Positions 42,899 to 53,226 of a DNA stretch of 64,000 nucleotides are shown one piece after another. Location: positions 496,001-560,000 of the forward strand of contig CAWUHX010000116.1 of the NCBI GenBank assembly GCA_963922205.1, read 5' to 3'. Positions within the stretch are counted from its first letter, which is position 1. Every line of letters starts with the position of its first letter. The notes under the pieces are model-generated. The model had not been told where the DNA came from and did no database searches. It worked only from the letters and a program-made list of their open reading frames with translations. Position numbers and translations under genes: made by a program. The stretch is from Romanomermis culicivorax (Eukaryota > Nematoda > Enoplea > Mermithida > Mermithidae).

Positions 42899-44355
42899 TG
42901 TCACATTTTACGCCATGTCACGTGTATGACAGGTTTATCTTGGGAGAGCTGGGGAGGTTTGGGTATCTCATCAGGTAATACCGTGTTTTAGACGTCACAT
43001 TGATGGTGAACCATATCAGATTGATCCTATTACAGTGAGTAATAGGCTGTGACTCCTGATGGATACTGGCATTTTCCCCAGGCTTCCCAAGTTGGCGTTG
43101 GGGCCTAACCTGGCAAATGGTGGCTATAGAGAGGTCTATAATTGGTTCTCTTGTGTTGTCCTTGGGGTCTTGCTGTAGGGTAACGGACAACGCTGCCAGG
43201 CTAGGTGCGACAATCCCCGAGTCCTACTCAGTGAGAGTGGGGACAGGGTCACCCGTGAAGTGACCTAAATTATGGGACCCGATTATGAACCAGACAGCCC
43301 CTTTTAGCCCGAACCTGAGAGGTGGAGGCCCTACTTATCTGTGGAAACCTTGGGAAACCGACTTAGGAAGGATTTCCCAACAAATAACCCACAAATAACA
43401 ATAATCCCCTGAGAAGACTCACCTAGTCCTGTTTCTCAAGCGATTACGACGCAACGGGCGGCAAGTCCCTGGATGCTTTCGGTCTTCTGGCACTGGGAGC
43501 GGGGGATGCGATCCTCAAACGTCCTAGGCGGCGAGCGGCGGCGAGCGGCGGCGAGCGGGAGGGAGCGGGAGCGAGCGGGAGGCGAAACTCCAACGTTTAA
43601 TTCACGAACCGGGGCGGTCGGACACCTGGCACTGATGGGCAGCGGGGTACTGTAGGCGGTGAGCGGCGGACGCAGTAAGAAATGCAAGGGTATGCAAATT
43701 TATTTGAAATAATAGGCGGTGGACGCAGTCAAGTATATAAAAATATGCAAATTGAGCAGGGCGGCGGACGCGAAGTGACAACCGGACGAAAAGCTTGGTG
43801 AACCCAAGAATGAGCGAAAAACTAAAGAAACATGTCCTTTTAAGGACATGTTTGGCTACAGCTGCAGCTTGGGCGGAGTTTCTCGGCGCTCAAGCTAACT
43901 TCTGCAGCTAGACGCGATGCAGAAGATGCCTATGAGCACATAAACATTTTTTCATTCACATGCGTTTAGCACTGAGGCCGGCTGCAGTGCCTATGCTAAG
44001 CATATGAACGTCTTTAGCTAAAACTTCTTAGCTAGTCGTTTTGCGTAACAAAAACGACGCTAATTTTTGATGATAAGAGGTGCGTGAGCGCACCAAAAAT
44101 AGCCATGTGCTCGTGGAGCACGACTGGCGGAAGTTTTTAGCTAAAGGGCCTACTGTAGCCCGCGTTTGTAAAGAAATAAAAAATACAACAAAACGAAACA
44201 TGGAAATGCATAAAAATATAAAAACGAACACAAAATGCATGTGTAAAAATGAAATAAACAAAAGCATGATCGAGTAATAAACGAAACATGAAAAATAACA
44301 AAATGTCGGCATGATCGGAATCACGTGACGTTGGAGAATTGAGCGGCACGTGACA
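42899..44355 (-). repeat. 5' LTR of the gypsy element
   Basis: 1457 bp; as the upstream LTR in element orientation it should carry the promoter. Terminal inverted repeat TGTCAC/GTGACA. Ends precisely where the interrupted family A element resumes. Confidence 0.95.
43828..43853. other. 12-bp inverted repeat in LTR, second copy
   Basis: Identical to 31079-31104; in the upstream LTR it could act in transcription or as RNA structure. Confidence 0.7.
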
Positions 44356-44359
44356 AATG
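44356..44359. other. Target site duplication AATG, right copy
   Basis: AATG directly after GTGACA of the LTR, pairing with 30146-30149. Confidence 0.85.
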
Positions 44360-44582
44360 CTTCTAAATTTAAAAATTTCAAAAATCAACTATGTCGTCAA
44401 AATCAGGTACACAAAGCTTTCACAGTAGGATTTTGCATTCAAAAAATAGTTAGCTGATTGAATAAGCCCACAACTTTCCAGTCTCACGTGACGAAACGTT
44501 TTGCAGGAAATTATAAAAATCTAAAATAGTACTTGCTTTCCACATTTATAATTTAGAAGCATTTAAAGAAAAACAGACTATA
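44360..44582 (+). mobile_element. Family A element split by LTR retrotransposon, right part
   Basis: Continues from the left part at 30125-30149 and ends AAAAACAGACTATA. Together about 247 bp, close to the 256-bp intact copies. Confidence 0.8.
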
Positions 44583-44699
44583 CTTGAAAATTCGATACGA
44601 TGTAGAAATTTTGCAGCTGAGGTCGTGTGAGCTCGAAAGTCTATTGTAGATGGAAATGTGCTGGTGGACCGTCTTGGTATAGTGATTATAGCCTCTAAC

Positions 44700-44896
44700 T
44701 ATTATAGTCCGTTTTTTAAATGCTTGTGAATAACAATAGTGGAAAGCAAGTACTATTTTATATTTTTACAACTTTCTGCTGAACTATACGTCACACAGGA
44801 CTAAAAACTTCCAAGTTTACTCGACAAGTCTTCAACGATGTTTAAGAAAAATTTTATTTGGTTTACGAACATTTCATTAAAAACGAACTATATAGT
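44700..44896 (-). mobile_element. Family A inverted-repeat element, diverged copy
   Basis: Begins ATTATAGTCCGTTTTTTAAA, contains GTGGAAAGCAAGTACTATTT and ends ACGAACTATATAGT. Reverse orientation relative to the copy at 44360-44582, 120 bp away. Confidence 0.6.
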
Positions 44897-45228
44897 CTTG
44901 AGAACCAGGTTCAATCTCAGGTGTAAAAGAATCCGATTAATTTTGAAAAAAAAATGACTATCAAAAGCCTTTTCTGCCCAATAAAATTGCGCTGCGTTGT
45001 GGTCAAAATCAGACATTTAAGCATTCGAAAGCAGAAAAGATGTTAAAAACTTAGTAAAGTTGTCAAGTGATTCTTTGCACTGTATTTTGCAGAGAAAAAT
45101 AATAAATTGCTGTATACAATGAGAAAATGAAAATCTCATTATCTTCGAATCGAAGCAGTGTTTTTTTTTGTGCCAAAACATGGTTTTTGGCACAAAAAAA
45201 TTTGGAATGGCACAAAAAATTTTGAACG

Positions 45229-45248
45229 TTTGTGCCAATTGGCACAAA
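45229..45248. other. Perfect 20-bp palindrome, outer element
   Basis: TTTGTGCCAATTGGCACAAA. The same or near-same palindrome is at 45941-45960, 46078-46097 and 46813-46830, near both ends of both hAT copies. Confidence 0.85.
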
Positions 45249-45966
45249 ATTTTTGGCTGGTCAAACATTAAATTTCCTTGATTTTTAGACGTTTTGGGGC
45301 TGAAAATTCAAAAAATTTTCGGCGCTTCGCGCCGAGTCAACGAAAATAGTATTTTCTATTCGTATATTTGACCCGAAAGCGAACGATTTCTCTTCGAACA
45401 GTGTATTAGTATCGTTGCAGTAAACTTTATAGGCTGTCAATGACCTGATGAATGAAAAGAAATTCTGAATATTCTCTGTTCATTCAGTCAGATTCGGATT
45501 TAAAATCGAAATTCTTAGTTTTTGTGTTTGATTGATTCAAATAGAAAAATCGATATCGTTGGTAATGGTACAATGTTTCGACAGTAAATTTACTCAATTT
45601 TCGACTTTATTTTCTCTGGTCTTTACTTTGTTGTTATAGATATTCATATTTGTAGCCGAAAATTGAATCAATTTGAATTTCCTGAACAATTCGAGAAGAT
45701 TTTATTTGAATTTTTTCAGCATTCCATTTCTTTTTGAGTCGTCGTATACTATTTACTTGCAGTTTTTTCTTGTCTCAGTGACATGGTTAGCTGAAAAATA
45801 GGTAGGGCAAGATTCTTAAAAAAAATTAATGCGTTGAACATTAACTTTTTATCAAACTATTGGCATGTAACTTCTCCGGTGTTATCAGTGTGTTTTTAGC
45901 AAATAAAATTTTTGTGCCATTGGCACAGATTTTTTAGCCTTTTGTGCCAATTGGCACAAATGTCTG

Positions 45967-47526
45967 CAGGCCCGTAGCGAGGAGGGGGGTGGGGGGCATG
46001 CCCCCCAGTGTTTTTTTTGTGCCAAAACATGGTTTTTGGCACAAAAAAATTTGGAATGGCACAGAAAATTTTGAGCGTTTGTGCCAATTGGCACAAATTT
46101 TTTTCGCATATCAAACATTAAATTTCCTTGATTTTTAGACGTGTTAGGGGCTGAAAATGCAAAAAATTTTCGGCGCTTCGCGCCGAATCAATGAATATAA
46201 TATTTCCTATTCGTATATTTGACCCGAACGCGAACGATTTCTCTTTGAACAGTGTATTAGTATCGTTGCAGCAAACTTTACAGGCTGTCAAGACTGATGA
46301 GTGAAAAGAAATTCTGAATATTCTCTCTTCATTCAGTCAGATTCGGATTTAAAACTGAAATTGTTACTTTTTGTGTTTGATTTGATTGATACAAATAGAA
46401 AAATCGATATCGTTGATAATGGCACAATGTTTCGATCGAAAATTAACGCGATTTTCGACTTTATTTTCTCTAGTCTTTACATGGTTGTTAAATACACATA
46501 ACATAAATTATTCGTTCGTAGTCGAAAATTGAATCAATTTGAACTTTCTGAACAATTCTAGAACTATTTAAATTGTCTCAGCATTCCATTTCTTTTTGGG
46601 ATTTCGTGAACTATTTTGTTGCACAGTTTTTTCTCTTCTCTCTCACTGACATGGTTAGCTGAAAAATAGGTTGGGCACGATTTTTACAAAAAATTAATGC
46701 GTTAAACAATAACTTTTTATCAAACTTTTGGCCTAAAACTTTTCCGCAGTTTCCAGTACGTCTCTAGTAAAAAAAATTTTTTTGTGCCATTGGCACAAAT
46801 TTTTTTGGCCTCTTGTGCCAATTGGCACAAATGTCCGTGCACAAAAAAAAAACGCTGATGCCCCCCCCCCTGTGGAGATTTGAATTTTTAAAAATAAATT
46901 TTGGGGATCGGATACAGAAAAGATACATTTTGGTGCATTTTATAAGGTCATAATCTCAAAATTTTCCGGCGCTTCGCGCCGATTATAACTTTAATAATCA
47001 TTATTATGCATTACTAACCCCTGGCGCGGCTTTTAGCTTGTCTTCCTTCATTTATCATTTAATCTATGATAGTTTTCATCATCTTGAACGTATTATCTCA
47101 TGTTTTCATTGGTAATCTTCAATATTTTATCATAATATTTAATGAAGATTCTTTAATGAAGGTCTTTTCTTTTTAATGAAGGTCTTTTCTTTTGTGAACC
47201 AAAATTTTGAAATGTGGAGAAAAAATTTGGACTTGGTTCACATTGAGGAAAATTTTTTTCAGTCAAAAAAAGAGCTGGAAATGCATTTTTAGACGTTTAG
47301 AGACGAAAAAAAGCGAAAAATTTTTGGTGCTTCGCGCGGATAATCTACTCAAAATTCAGAAAAAAATTTTCATCCCAAATATGTCTGTGTTATAGCTCAT
47401 TTTGTAGAGCTCGTTGAGATACGCTCGAATCTGCATTCAGATTTTTTCTATCACTAATATTGGCTGAGATATTGGCCCTGAAAAAAAGTGTGCCCCCCTC
47501 TGGGAAAAATCGTGGCTACGGGCTTG
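45967..47526. mobile_element. Middle hAT-like element
   Basis: Ends CAGGCCCGTAGCGAGG and CGTGGCTACGGGCTTG (complement CAAGCCCGTAGCCACG) with perfect 8-bp duplications AATGTCTG at 45959-45966 and 47527-47534, the latter rejoining the outer element. About 700 bp without the inner insertion. The interior includes a reversed segment related to the 49050-50047 repeat (46890-47180) and two GGCGCTTCGCG-type hairpins. Confidence 0.85.
46006..46857. mobile_element. Inner hAT-like element
   Basis: 852 bp, ends CAGTGTTTTTTTTGTG and CACAAAAAAAAAACGCTG, perfect 8-bp duplications ATGCCCCC at 45998-46005 and 46858-46865. Closely related to the outer element, so that family transposed again after the middle element arrived. 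Subterminal GTGCCAATTGGCAC palindromes at both ends may be transposase sites. Confidence 0.9.
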
Positions 47527-47552
47527 AATGTCTGTGCACAAAAAAAACGCTG

Positions 47553-47905
47553 CTTCGAAGTTTGGATCGACAAAGCATTAATTGCGGCACGTCGATTCAG
47601 GTGATAATTGAATTCGCGTTGCGGAACAGATAGCTCTAAAAATACTACACATCGGAAAAAAATAAAAGCAGATTTGGGATCAGCATTCTTTTTCCAACCA
47701 GAAAATCTAAGTTTCGTATGGTAGAGTTCAGTAAAACGCAATCTGATTCAAGTCAAATGAGAAAACCCGCTCTGAAAAGTTGTAATGAGTTCTAATTTCT
47801 CCGCTGATGAATTTACGTGGCGGAGCGAGATTTGATAGGTCGAAAAATTTTATACCCTCAATTTAATTGGTCGAAAATTTTAGTCTACTCCTTCTTAACC
47901 GTGAG
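47553..47905. other. Spacer after hAT nest
   Basis: AT-rich, a reverse-strand frame of 95 codons (47454-47741) crosses the transposon end and has no known domain. Nothing supported here. Confidence 0.5.
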
Positions 47906-48184
47906 TCCAAGCCTAAGTCTATACGCCTAAACCTAAACCTAAGCCTGAACCTAAGCCTAGGCCGAAACCTAAGCCTAAGCCATTGGCCAACCATGTAACC
48001 AACATCACCCAACCCCCCCCCCAGTTTGGAAAAAATTTAAAAAATTTGCAAAAAAGTGTGTTTTTTGCCTTTTTTGGGAAAAATTTCGACTTTTTTCGAC
48101 CCCCTCCCTCCAAATTTCGGATTTACCCCCCTCCCCCAACTGGTCGGAGGTCTTACAGGTATGGCCTAAGCCTAAGCCTAAGCC
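47906..48184. repeat. Interstitial telomere-like hexamers (GCCTAA/TTAGGC) flanking a C-rich repeat
   Basis: Degenerate AAGCCTAAGCC units at 47906-47983 and three clean units at 48163-48184. TTAGGC is the nematode telomere repeat. Between them, at 47995-48155, is copy 2 of the repeat seen at 6395-6565 (poly(C), then CCCAACTGGTCGGAGGTC). Long Gly-Leu frames on the other strand are translations of the hexamers. Confidence 0.75.
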
Positions 48185-49049
48185 AGAAAATTGGCCAGAA
48201 CAACAAGAATCAATAAATTTTTTCAACCAATCAAATTGATGACGGAATTTTGGTAGACTTCATCCTCTCCCCAGTAGGTTATACTGATTCGAGAAAAATT
48301 GCAGAATGTGTGATTCTGAGGAATTACTCACTGCTCTTTTTGACACATTTACTGAGCAAAAAATTATGGGAAATTATGCAACTTCTGTGCCATATAGCGA
48401 TTTTTAGGGAAGGATATCAGCACATTAATATATACTACTTGTAGGAAATCATTATAAATATAATTGGGAGATGAAATAATGACTTACGTATATGTGATAA
48501 ATCAAAAAATCGCCCCTTGGGAAGAAAAACATTATGTTCTTAAAATTCTGCCTCTTCATGCTCTCCTTTCCTTTTCTTCGCTTCTGCGTTGGGTCTTCTG
48601 TGTGCATATGGTTACCCAAGCTGTGGCATACTTTCCTGCTATGAGTTGAGACATGTGAGAAAGCCTAATCAGTGATGGGATAAGCCCATACTGCTGAAGA
48701 TGCTGGTTGAAACAATGTTTCCAAACGTATGTTGCGCCCGATTCTTGAAATGTGCAGGAATCAGTTGGCACAACAGTCCTCAAAGTGTGACTATTCTGTA
48801 CGTATAATTAGTGCATTAAAGTTGCATGATTGGGAGCTGGAAAATGGAGTCGAAATAGTAAATGTTTTTTGACTGTAAAAGCATAAAGTAGGGGCATTAT
48901 TCATTTTTGTAAGTTCTATGTGGTTAGAGTACTACAACTCCCCCCTCCTTCGCAAAAAGTTGGGAGCAAAAAAAGGTCACGGCATATTTCAAGTACTACC
49001 CTTAAAATTTACGATTTTACCCCTACCTAAATTTTCGACCTTGGGGACC
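48185..49049. other. Non-coding spacer
   Basis: Short frames at 48464-48783 on both strands overlap each other and have no recognisable domain. No bounded element. Confidence 0.45.
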
Positions 49050-50047
49050 TCTGGTACAATTTGTAAGCAAAAATATGTATAAATAAGTAACCTGTGTTCC
49101 TCTACATGGTGACCAAAGACTAATAACCAAATCAGTGTAATTTTCAAATTTTATTTATAACTACGAAAAAAATTTATTAAAATTGAGTAAAAAATTAAAA
49201 TTTTGTAGTTTCAAGTCTGATTAACAAGCATTGGGGAACAAATTTTCTACAAAACTATCCTATAGCATAACGAATTTATATTAGATGATAAATCGATGGT
49301 TAGGTCCTCTATGATGACAAATGAAAACCCATAAAAGATGTTAAACTTTTCGGCGCAGAGCGCTTGAAAATTTTTTTTGTGTATTGACATTCGGCGACGC
49401 TGGAAAATCAATTTTACAAACATTTATTTGCAAAATTAGATTTGAATTTTGTGTTCAGAAGTCGTAATTTTTAGAATTTTATTATTTGAAAAATTTTAAA
49501 GCCAGTAATTTATTCGTTAACTCTCATGAACTTGGCCGAAAAGATATGAGTGGAAGAGTAGAAATTTCCGAAAACTACTTCTGTGAAGTTTCTGAATTGA
49601 TTTTAGGTTAAGGAAAAAATAATCGCTTCAAAAAGTTTAGAGACTTGACGTATTGATCTTTCTCAAAAAATGTTTCAAGGAAAAACTGTGAATCTTCGTT
49701 AAATATCAAGATAAAATATTGAAGATTACCACTTAAAACATGAGATAATACGTTTGAGATGATGAAAACTATTATACATTAAATGATAGGTGAGGGTAGA
49801 CATTCTGAGAGCCGCGTCTGAGCTAGGTAATACATAATAATGGTTATTAAAGTTATAACCGACGTGTAGCGCTGGAAAATTTTAAGATTATGAACTTTTA
49901 AAATGCACCAAACTACATATTTCTGTACCTTATCCCCAAAAATTTCTTCCCTAAATGGGGAAAGAGCCGTTTGTACATGTACAAATGACTGCCTCAATTT
50001 TGTTTTCCCCAAAAAATTTTCATTTGCCTCCGGCAAAAAGAACACTG
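49050..50047 (+). repeat. Long dispersed repeat R1, copy 1
   Basis: Nearly collinear with 55905-56899: both have AAGTAACCTGTGTTCCTCTA, ATCGATGGTTAGGTCCTCTA, TCGCTTCAAAAAGTTTA, a TTGTACATGTACAA palindrome and end CATTTGCCTCCGGCAAAAA.ACACTG. No coding capacity; CACTG resembles a hAT terminus but no matching left end was found. Confidence 0.7.
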
Positions 50048-50159
50048 GCCTGATTTTTTCTATTGTTCGAATTTTATTTATAGAGTTTTAGCCTCAAAGG
50101 ATAAGTCTAATCCCACCCAAGAATTTGAATACTTAAATATTGCTCTTCTGTCTGGAGCC

Positions 50160-50240
50160 TCCATTACTTCATTACATAGCATTACTCATAAGCGTTCATT
50201 ACATAGGGAGCCTTCATTACATAGCATTACTCATTTGATG
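50160..50240. repeat. Short direct repeats TTCATTACATAG
   Basis: TTCATTACATAGCATTACTC occurs twice, with a third TTCATTACATAGGGAGCC between. Confidence 0.6.
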
Positions 50241-50514
50241 TCAATTATCTGGAAAGAGTGCAAAGTAAATTCACCGAAACGAATTTTTAGATGCAAGAGC
50301 TACCTCATCATCTGACGGAAAGTTTACTGAGTTAAGTCTGACAAGGCTTGAACAGAGGAGGCTAGTCTATGCTCTTTTCTTCAATTTATTCAATTATTAA
50401 AGGAGATCGTTGCCAAGTGGCTTGTTGACCTAAAATTTTACAAGCCATTCCACATTTTTACAAGCCAATTTTATAATATCAGTATACATGAATAAATTCC
50501 AATGCTAGGTTATT

Positions 50515-51370
50515 TTTTAAAGAAATGTACATATTGAGCATCACGGCAATCGATCAAAAAACAGATGTCATTCAACCTTTATTCAATAACATTTTAGAGC
50601 TGTTAATTCATTAAAATTCAGGCAACATTTGAAATTTTTGAGTTTGATCGATGTCCAATCTACAAGCATCGTGGAACAAATTTTCCAGCAAACTATCCAA
50701 GAACATAATGACTTTTAATTACATGAGAAATCGATGGTTAAGTCCTCTATGATGACAAGTGAGAGCCAAAAAAAGCTATTAATCTTTCCTGCCTGAAACG
50801 CCGGAAAAAGTTTTTGGGTATTGACATTCTGCGATGCTGGAAAATCAATTTTCCAACCACTTATTTGAAGAATTAGTTTCGAATTTTCTATTCAAAAGTC
50901 GTAATTTCTGGAATTTTATGTTTGAAAAATTTTAAAACCATTAATTTATTCACACACTCTCATGAACTTGGCCGAAAAGATATGAGTAAGAAGAGTAGAA
51001 ATTTCCGAAAACTACTTCCATGAAGCTTTTGGATTGATTTTACGTTAAGAAAGGAATAATCGCTTCAAAAAGTTTACAGACTTGACGTATTGATCTTTCT
51101 CAAAAAATGTGTCAAGGGAAAAATGTGAATCTTCATTAAATATCAAGATGAAATATTGAAGATTACCAATTAAAACATGAGATAATACGTTTAAGATGAT
51201 TAAAACTATTTAATATTAAATGATAAATGAAGGTAGACATGTTAGAAGCAGTGCCTGAGCTATGATATGAATAATAATGCATATTTAAGTTATATAACCG
51301 GCGCAAAGCGCCGGAAAATTTTGGGATTATGACCTTCTAAAATGCACCAAAATGCATCTTTTCTGTATCC
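50515..51370 (+). repeat. Long dispersed repeat R1, diverged copy
   Basis: Shares AATCGATGGTTAAGTCCTCT, GAACTTGGCCGAAAAGATAT and CGCTTCAAAAAGTTTA with copy 1 and ends with the GGCGCAAAGCGCCGGAAAAT hairpin. Confidence 0.6.
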
Positions 51371-53226
51371 GATATGATCAAACACATGACTCAAAAAATT
51401 CTGACAAGCCATTTTGGCTTGTTGGACTCAAATTCTACAAGCCATTTTGTCAGCCCAACAAGCCATAAGCTCGTAAAATGCTAAAAAAAACTATGTCTAG
51501 GGGATGCGCTGTGAGTGCTACTACGGTAACCTTGCGTATCCTATTGCAGAATTAATTCTGATTTACTGTACCCTATATTCCGCCGTATGGGGTATCAATA
51601 TTGTGTCAGATTAATTTCGCTCGTTCAGTTTTTAATCAGTTTTTAACCAAATTTTTTGTTAGTGTTCAATAACTTGTAAACTTTTTTCTTTTTCCTTCTG
51701 CAATAGATAATTCTTGTCTCATCTTAAACCATGCAAAAGCAGATTGTAGCATTTTCGTCTCCGGTAACTTTTATTTCTCTGTCATGAAACGAAATCTTTG
51801 CACATTGTCGTAAAGACTCAATTTTTTAAACATGGCTGGTGTCTAAGGATATCTTAATTAACCAGATTTATGCAGAAATTCTAAAGTTAACCAACAGAGA
51901 GGAGTCCTTTTGAGACAGCAGCTTATATCTTTTTTCAGTGCAATGTAGTCACGTCGCGATTTATATTTTGCGACAAATTTTATGTGATTTCCCCCAGTAT
52001 TTTCTCGAAAAGTGTCCAAAGATACTTTTGATGTATCTCAACAGAATATACTGAAATGCGTCAATTTTTAACGAAATTTCCTCATATGAGGTGTTTCGAG
52101 GAAAAAAATTTTGGGTATGGTTCTCATTCAGGAAAAAATTTCGAGGAATTCAAAACCGAAAACATGCGTTTTGGTGGACTTAAAAGGGTCAAAATCTCAA
52201 AATTTTCCGGCGCTCCGCGCCGGTCATGGGTATAATCTTAACTATTTTCTATCAGGCGCGGCCGTTAGGATATCTACTTCGACTTACTAATTAATGCTCA
52301 ACAGTTTCCATCAATCAAGTTAGCTCGTTTCATTTTCTAATCGTTAACAGTCCATTATGTCGCCCAAAATTGAGATTTTTCATCAATTCTCTCAATTTTT
52401 CCTCTCGATGCTTAGAATTTTTTAAAGTTTGCAACCTGGACTTTTGCGTTTATTGAAGATGGAAATTAAAGACATCATTCTAGACTGCGATTTTAGAACT
52501 TCTATTCATGAATATCTGTTGGAGAGATTCATTTTCTAGCGTTTTAGAATATAAAAACCCGAAAATTTTTCCGGCGCGAACAAATCACAGTTCATCAGTT
52601 TGATTTTAATTTATTTCTCAACGTTGTGAAGGTTCATTTTCCAGCGTTTTAAAAAGTGAAAATTCAAAAAAAATTTCGGCGCTCTGCGCCGGACCAGGAG
52701 CTAAATAAAATTAGATGATTCTAATCGGAACCACCGAAATGTCAATAGAGCGGATAAATTCCTGAGAAGTCTATCGTTAACATGCTTCACCTGCTTCTGT
52801 AGAACACCAATATATTCTTCATGAGCTCATTTTTAACAAACATAACCAGAATTTTCTCAATTTGGTCCTCATTTTTGCAGGTTTCTGACTCCAAATACAA
52901 CAAAATGCTTGGGTATGCTCCTAAAATGCATAAAAAAGCATCCGTAGCCACATTATAAGCGTTTTTAAAAATGAGAAAAATTTTTGGAAAATGAGGAAAA
53001 AAATTTTGGGTCTGGTTCTCATGTGGAAAAAATCTTCAAGGAAAAAAACGGTGGTTGGAGGTCTGCTGTTCCCTCCCGTTGCTCGATGGGTCAGAGAGCG
53101 GTCTCCCTAACCCCTGTATTCACCACTAGTTTACGTTCAGTCGGTTCCAAATTCGTATTTGTATGTCCTCGTCTGTTCTGTCGTCGGATATCCAATAATC
53201 TAGCTCATTGTTTTCGATAGCTTTTA
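51371..53226. other. Intergenic upstream of SLC25 gene
   Basis: Contains GGCGCTCCGCGCC (52208) and GGCGCTCTGCGCC (52680) hairpins in repeat context and a TTTTGGGT.TGGTTCTCAT segment found at 52109 and again at 53003. The frame 52984-53220 overlaps this repeat and is not supported as a gene. Promoter not identified. Confidence 0.45.

Larger units (their letters stand above)
30150..44355 (-). mobile_element. Ty3/gypsy LTR retrotransposon, 14.2 kb, recent insertion
   Basis: Full element on the - strand: two 1457-bp LTRs, target duplication AATG (30146-30149 and 44356-44359), LTR ends TGTCAC...GTGACA. In its own direction: 5' LTR (42899-44355), primer site, 3.7-kb leader, gag (39214 down to 38099), a frame-broken middle region, protease-RT-RNase H (36550-33197), integrase (to 32126), 520-bp 3' tail, 3' LTR (30150-31606). 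The order RT-RNase H-integrase makes it Ty3/gypsy (Metaviridae-type). No envelope frame is present. By eye the LTRs differ at about six positions (0.4%), so insertion is recent. Sequence is richer in G+C than its surroundings. Lesions: TGA at 38099, frame changes at about 37800 and 37460, a stop at 36673, TAA at 33194. Confidence 0.95.
45156..47552. mobile_element. Outer hAT-like element, interrupted
   Basis: Left end CAGTGTTTTTTTTTGTG, right end CACAAAAAAAACGCTG (complement CAGCGTTTTTTTTGTG). Flanks AATCGAAG (45148-45155) and CTTCGAAG (47553-47560) agree at six of eight bases. Without the insertion at 45967-47534 it is about 830 bp, homologous over its length to the element at 46006-46857. 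No transposase frame; non-autonomous. Confidence 0.75.

Noticed and set aside
47919-48113. Gly-Leu repeat protein on the minus strand
   Set aside because: It is the translation of TTAGGC-type hexamers.
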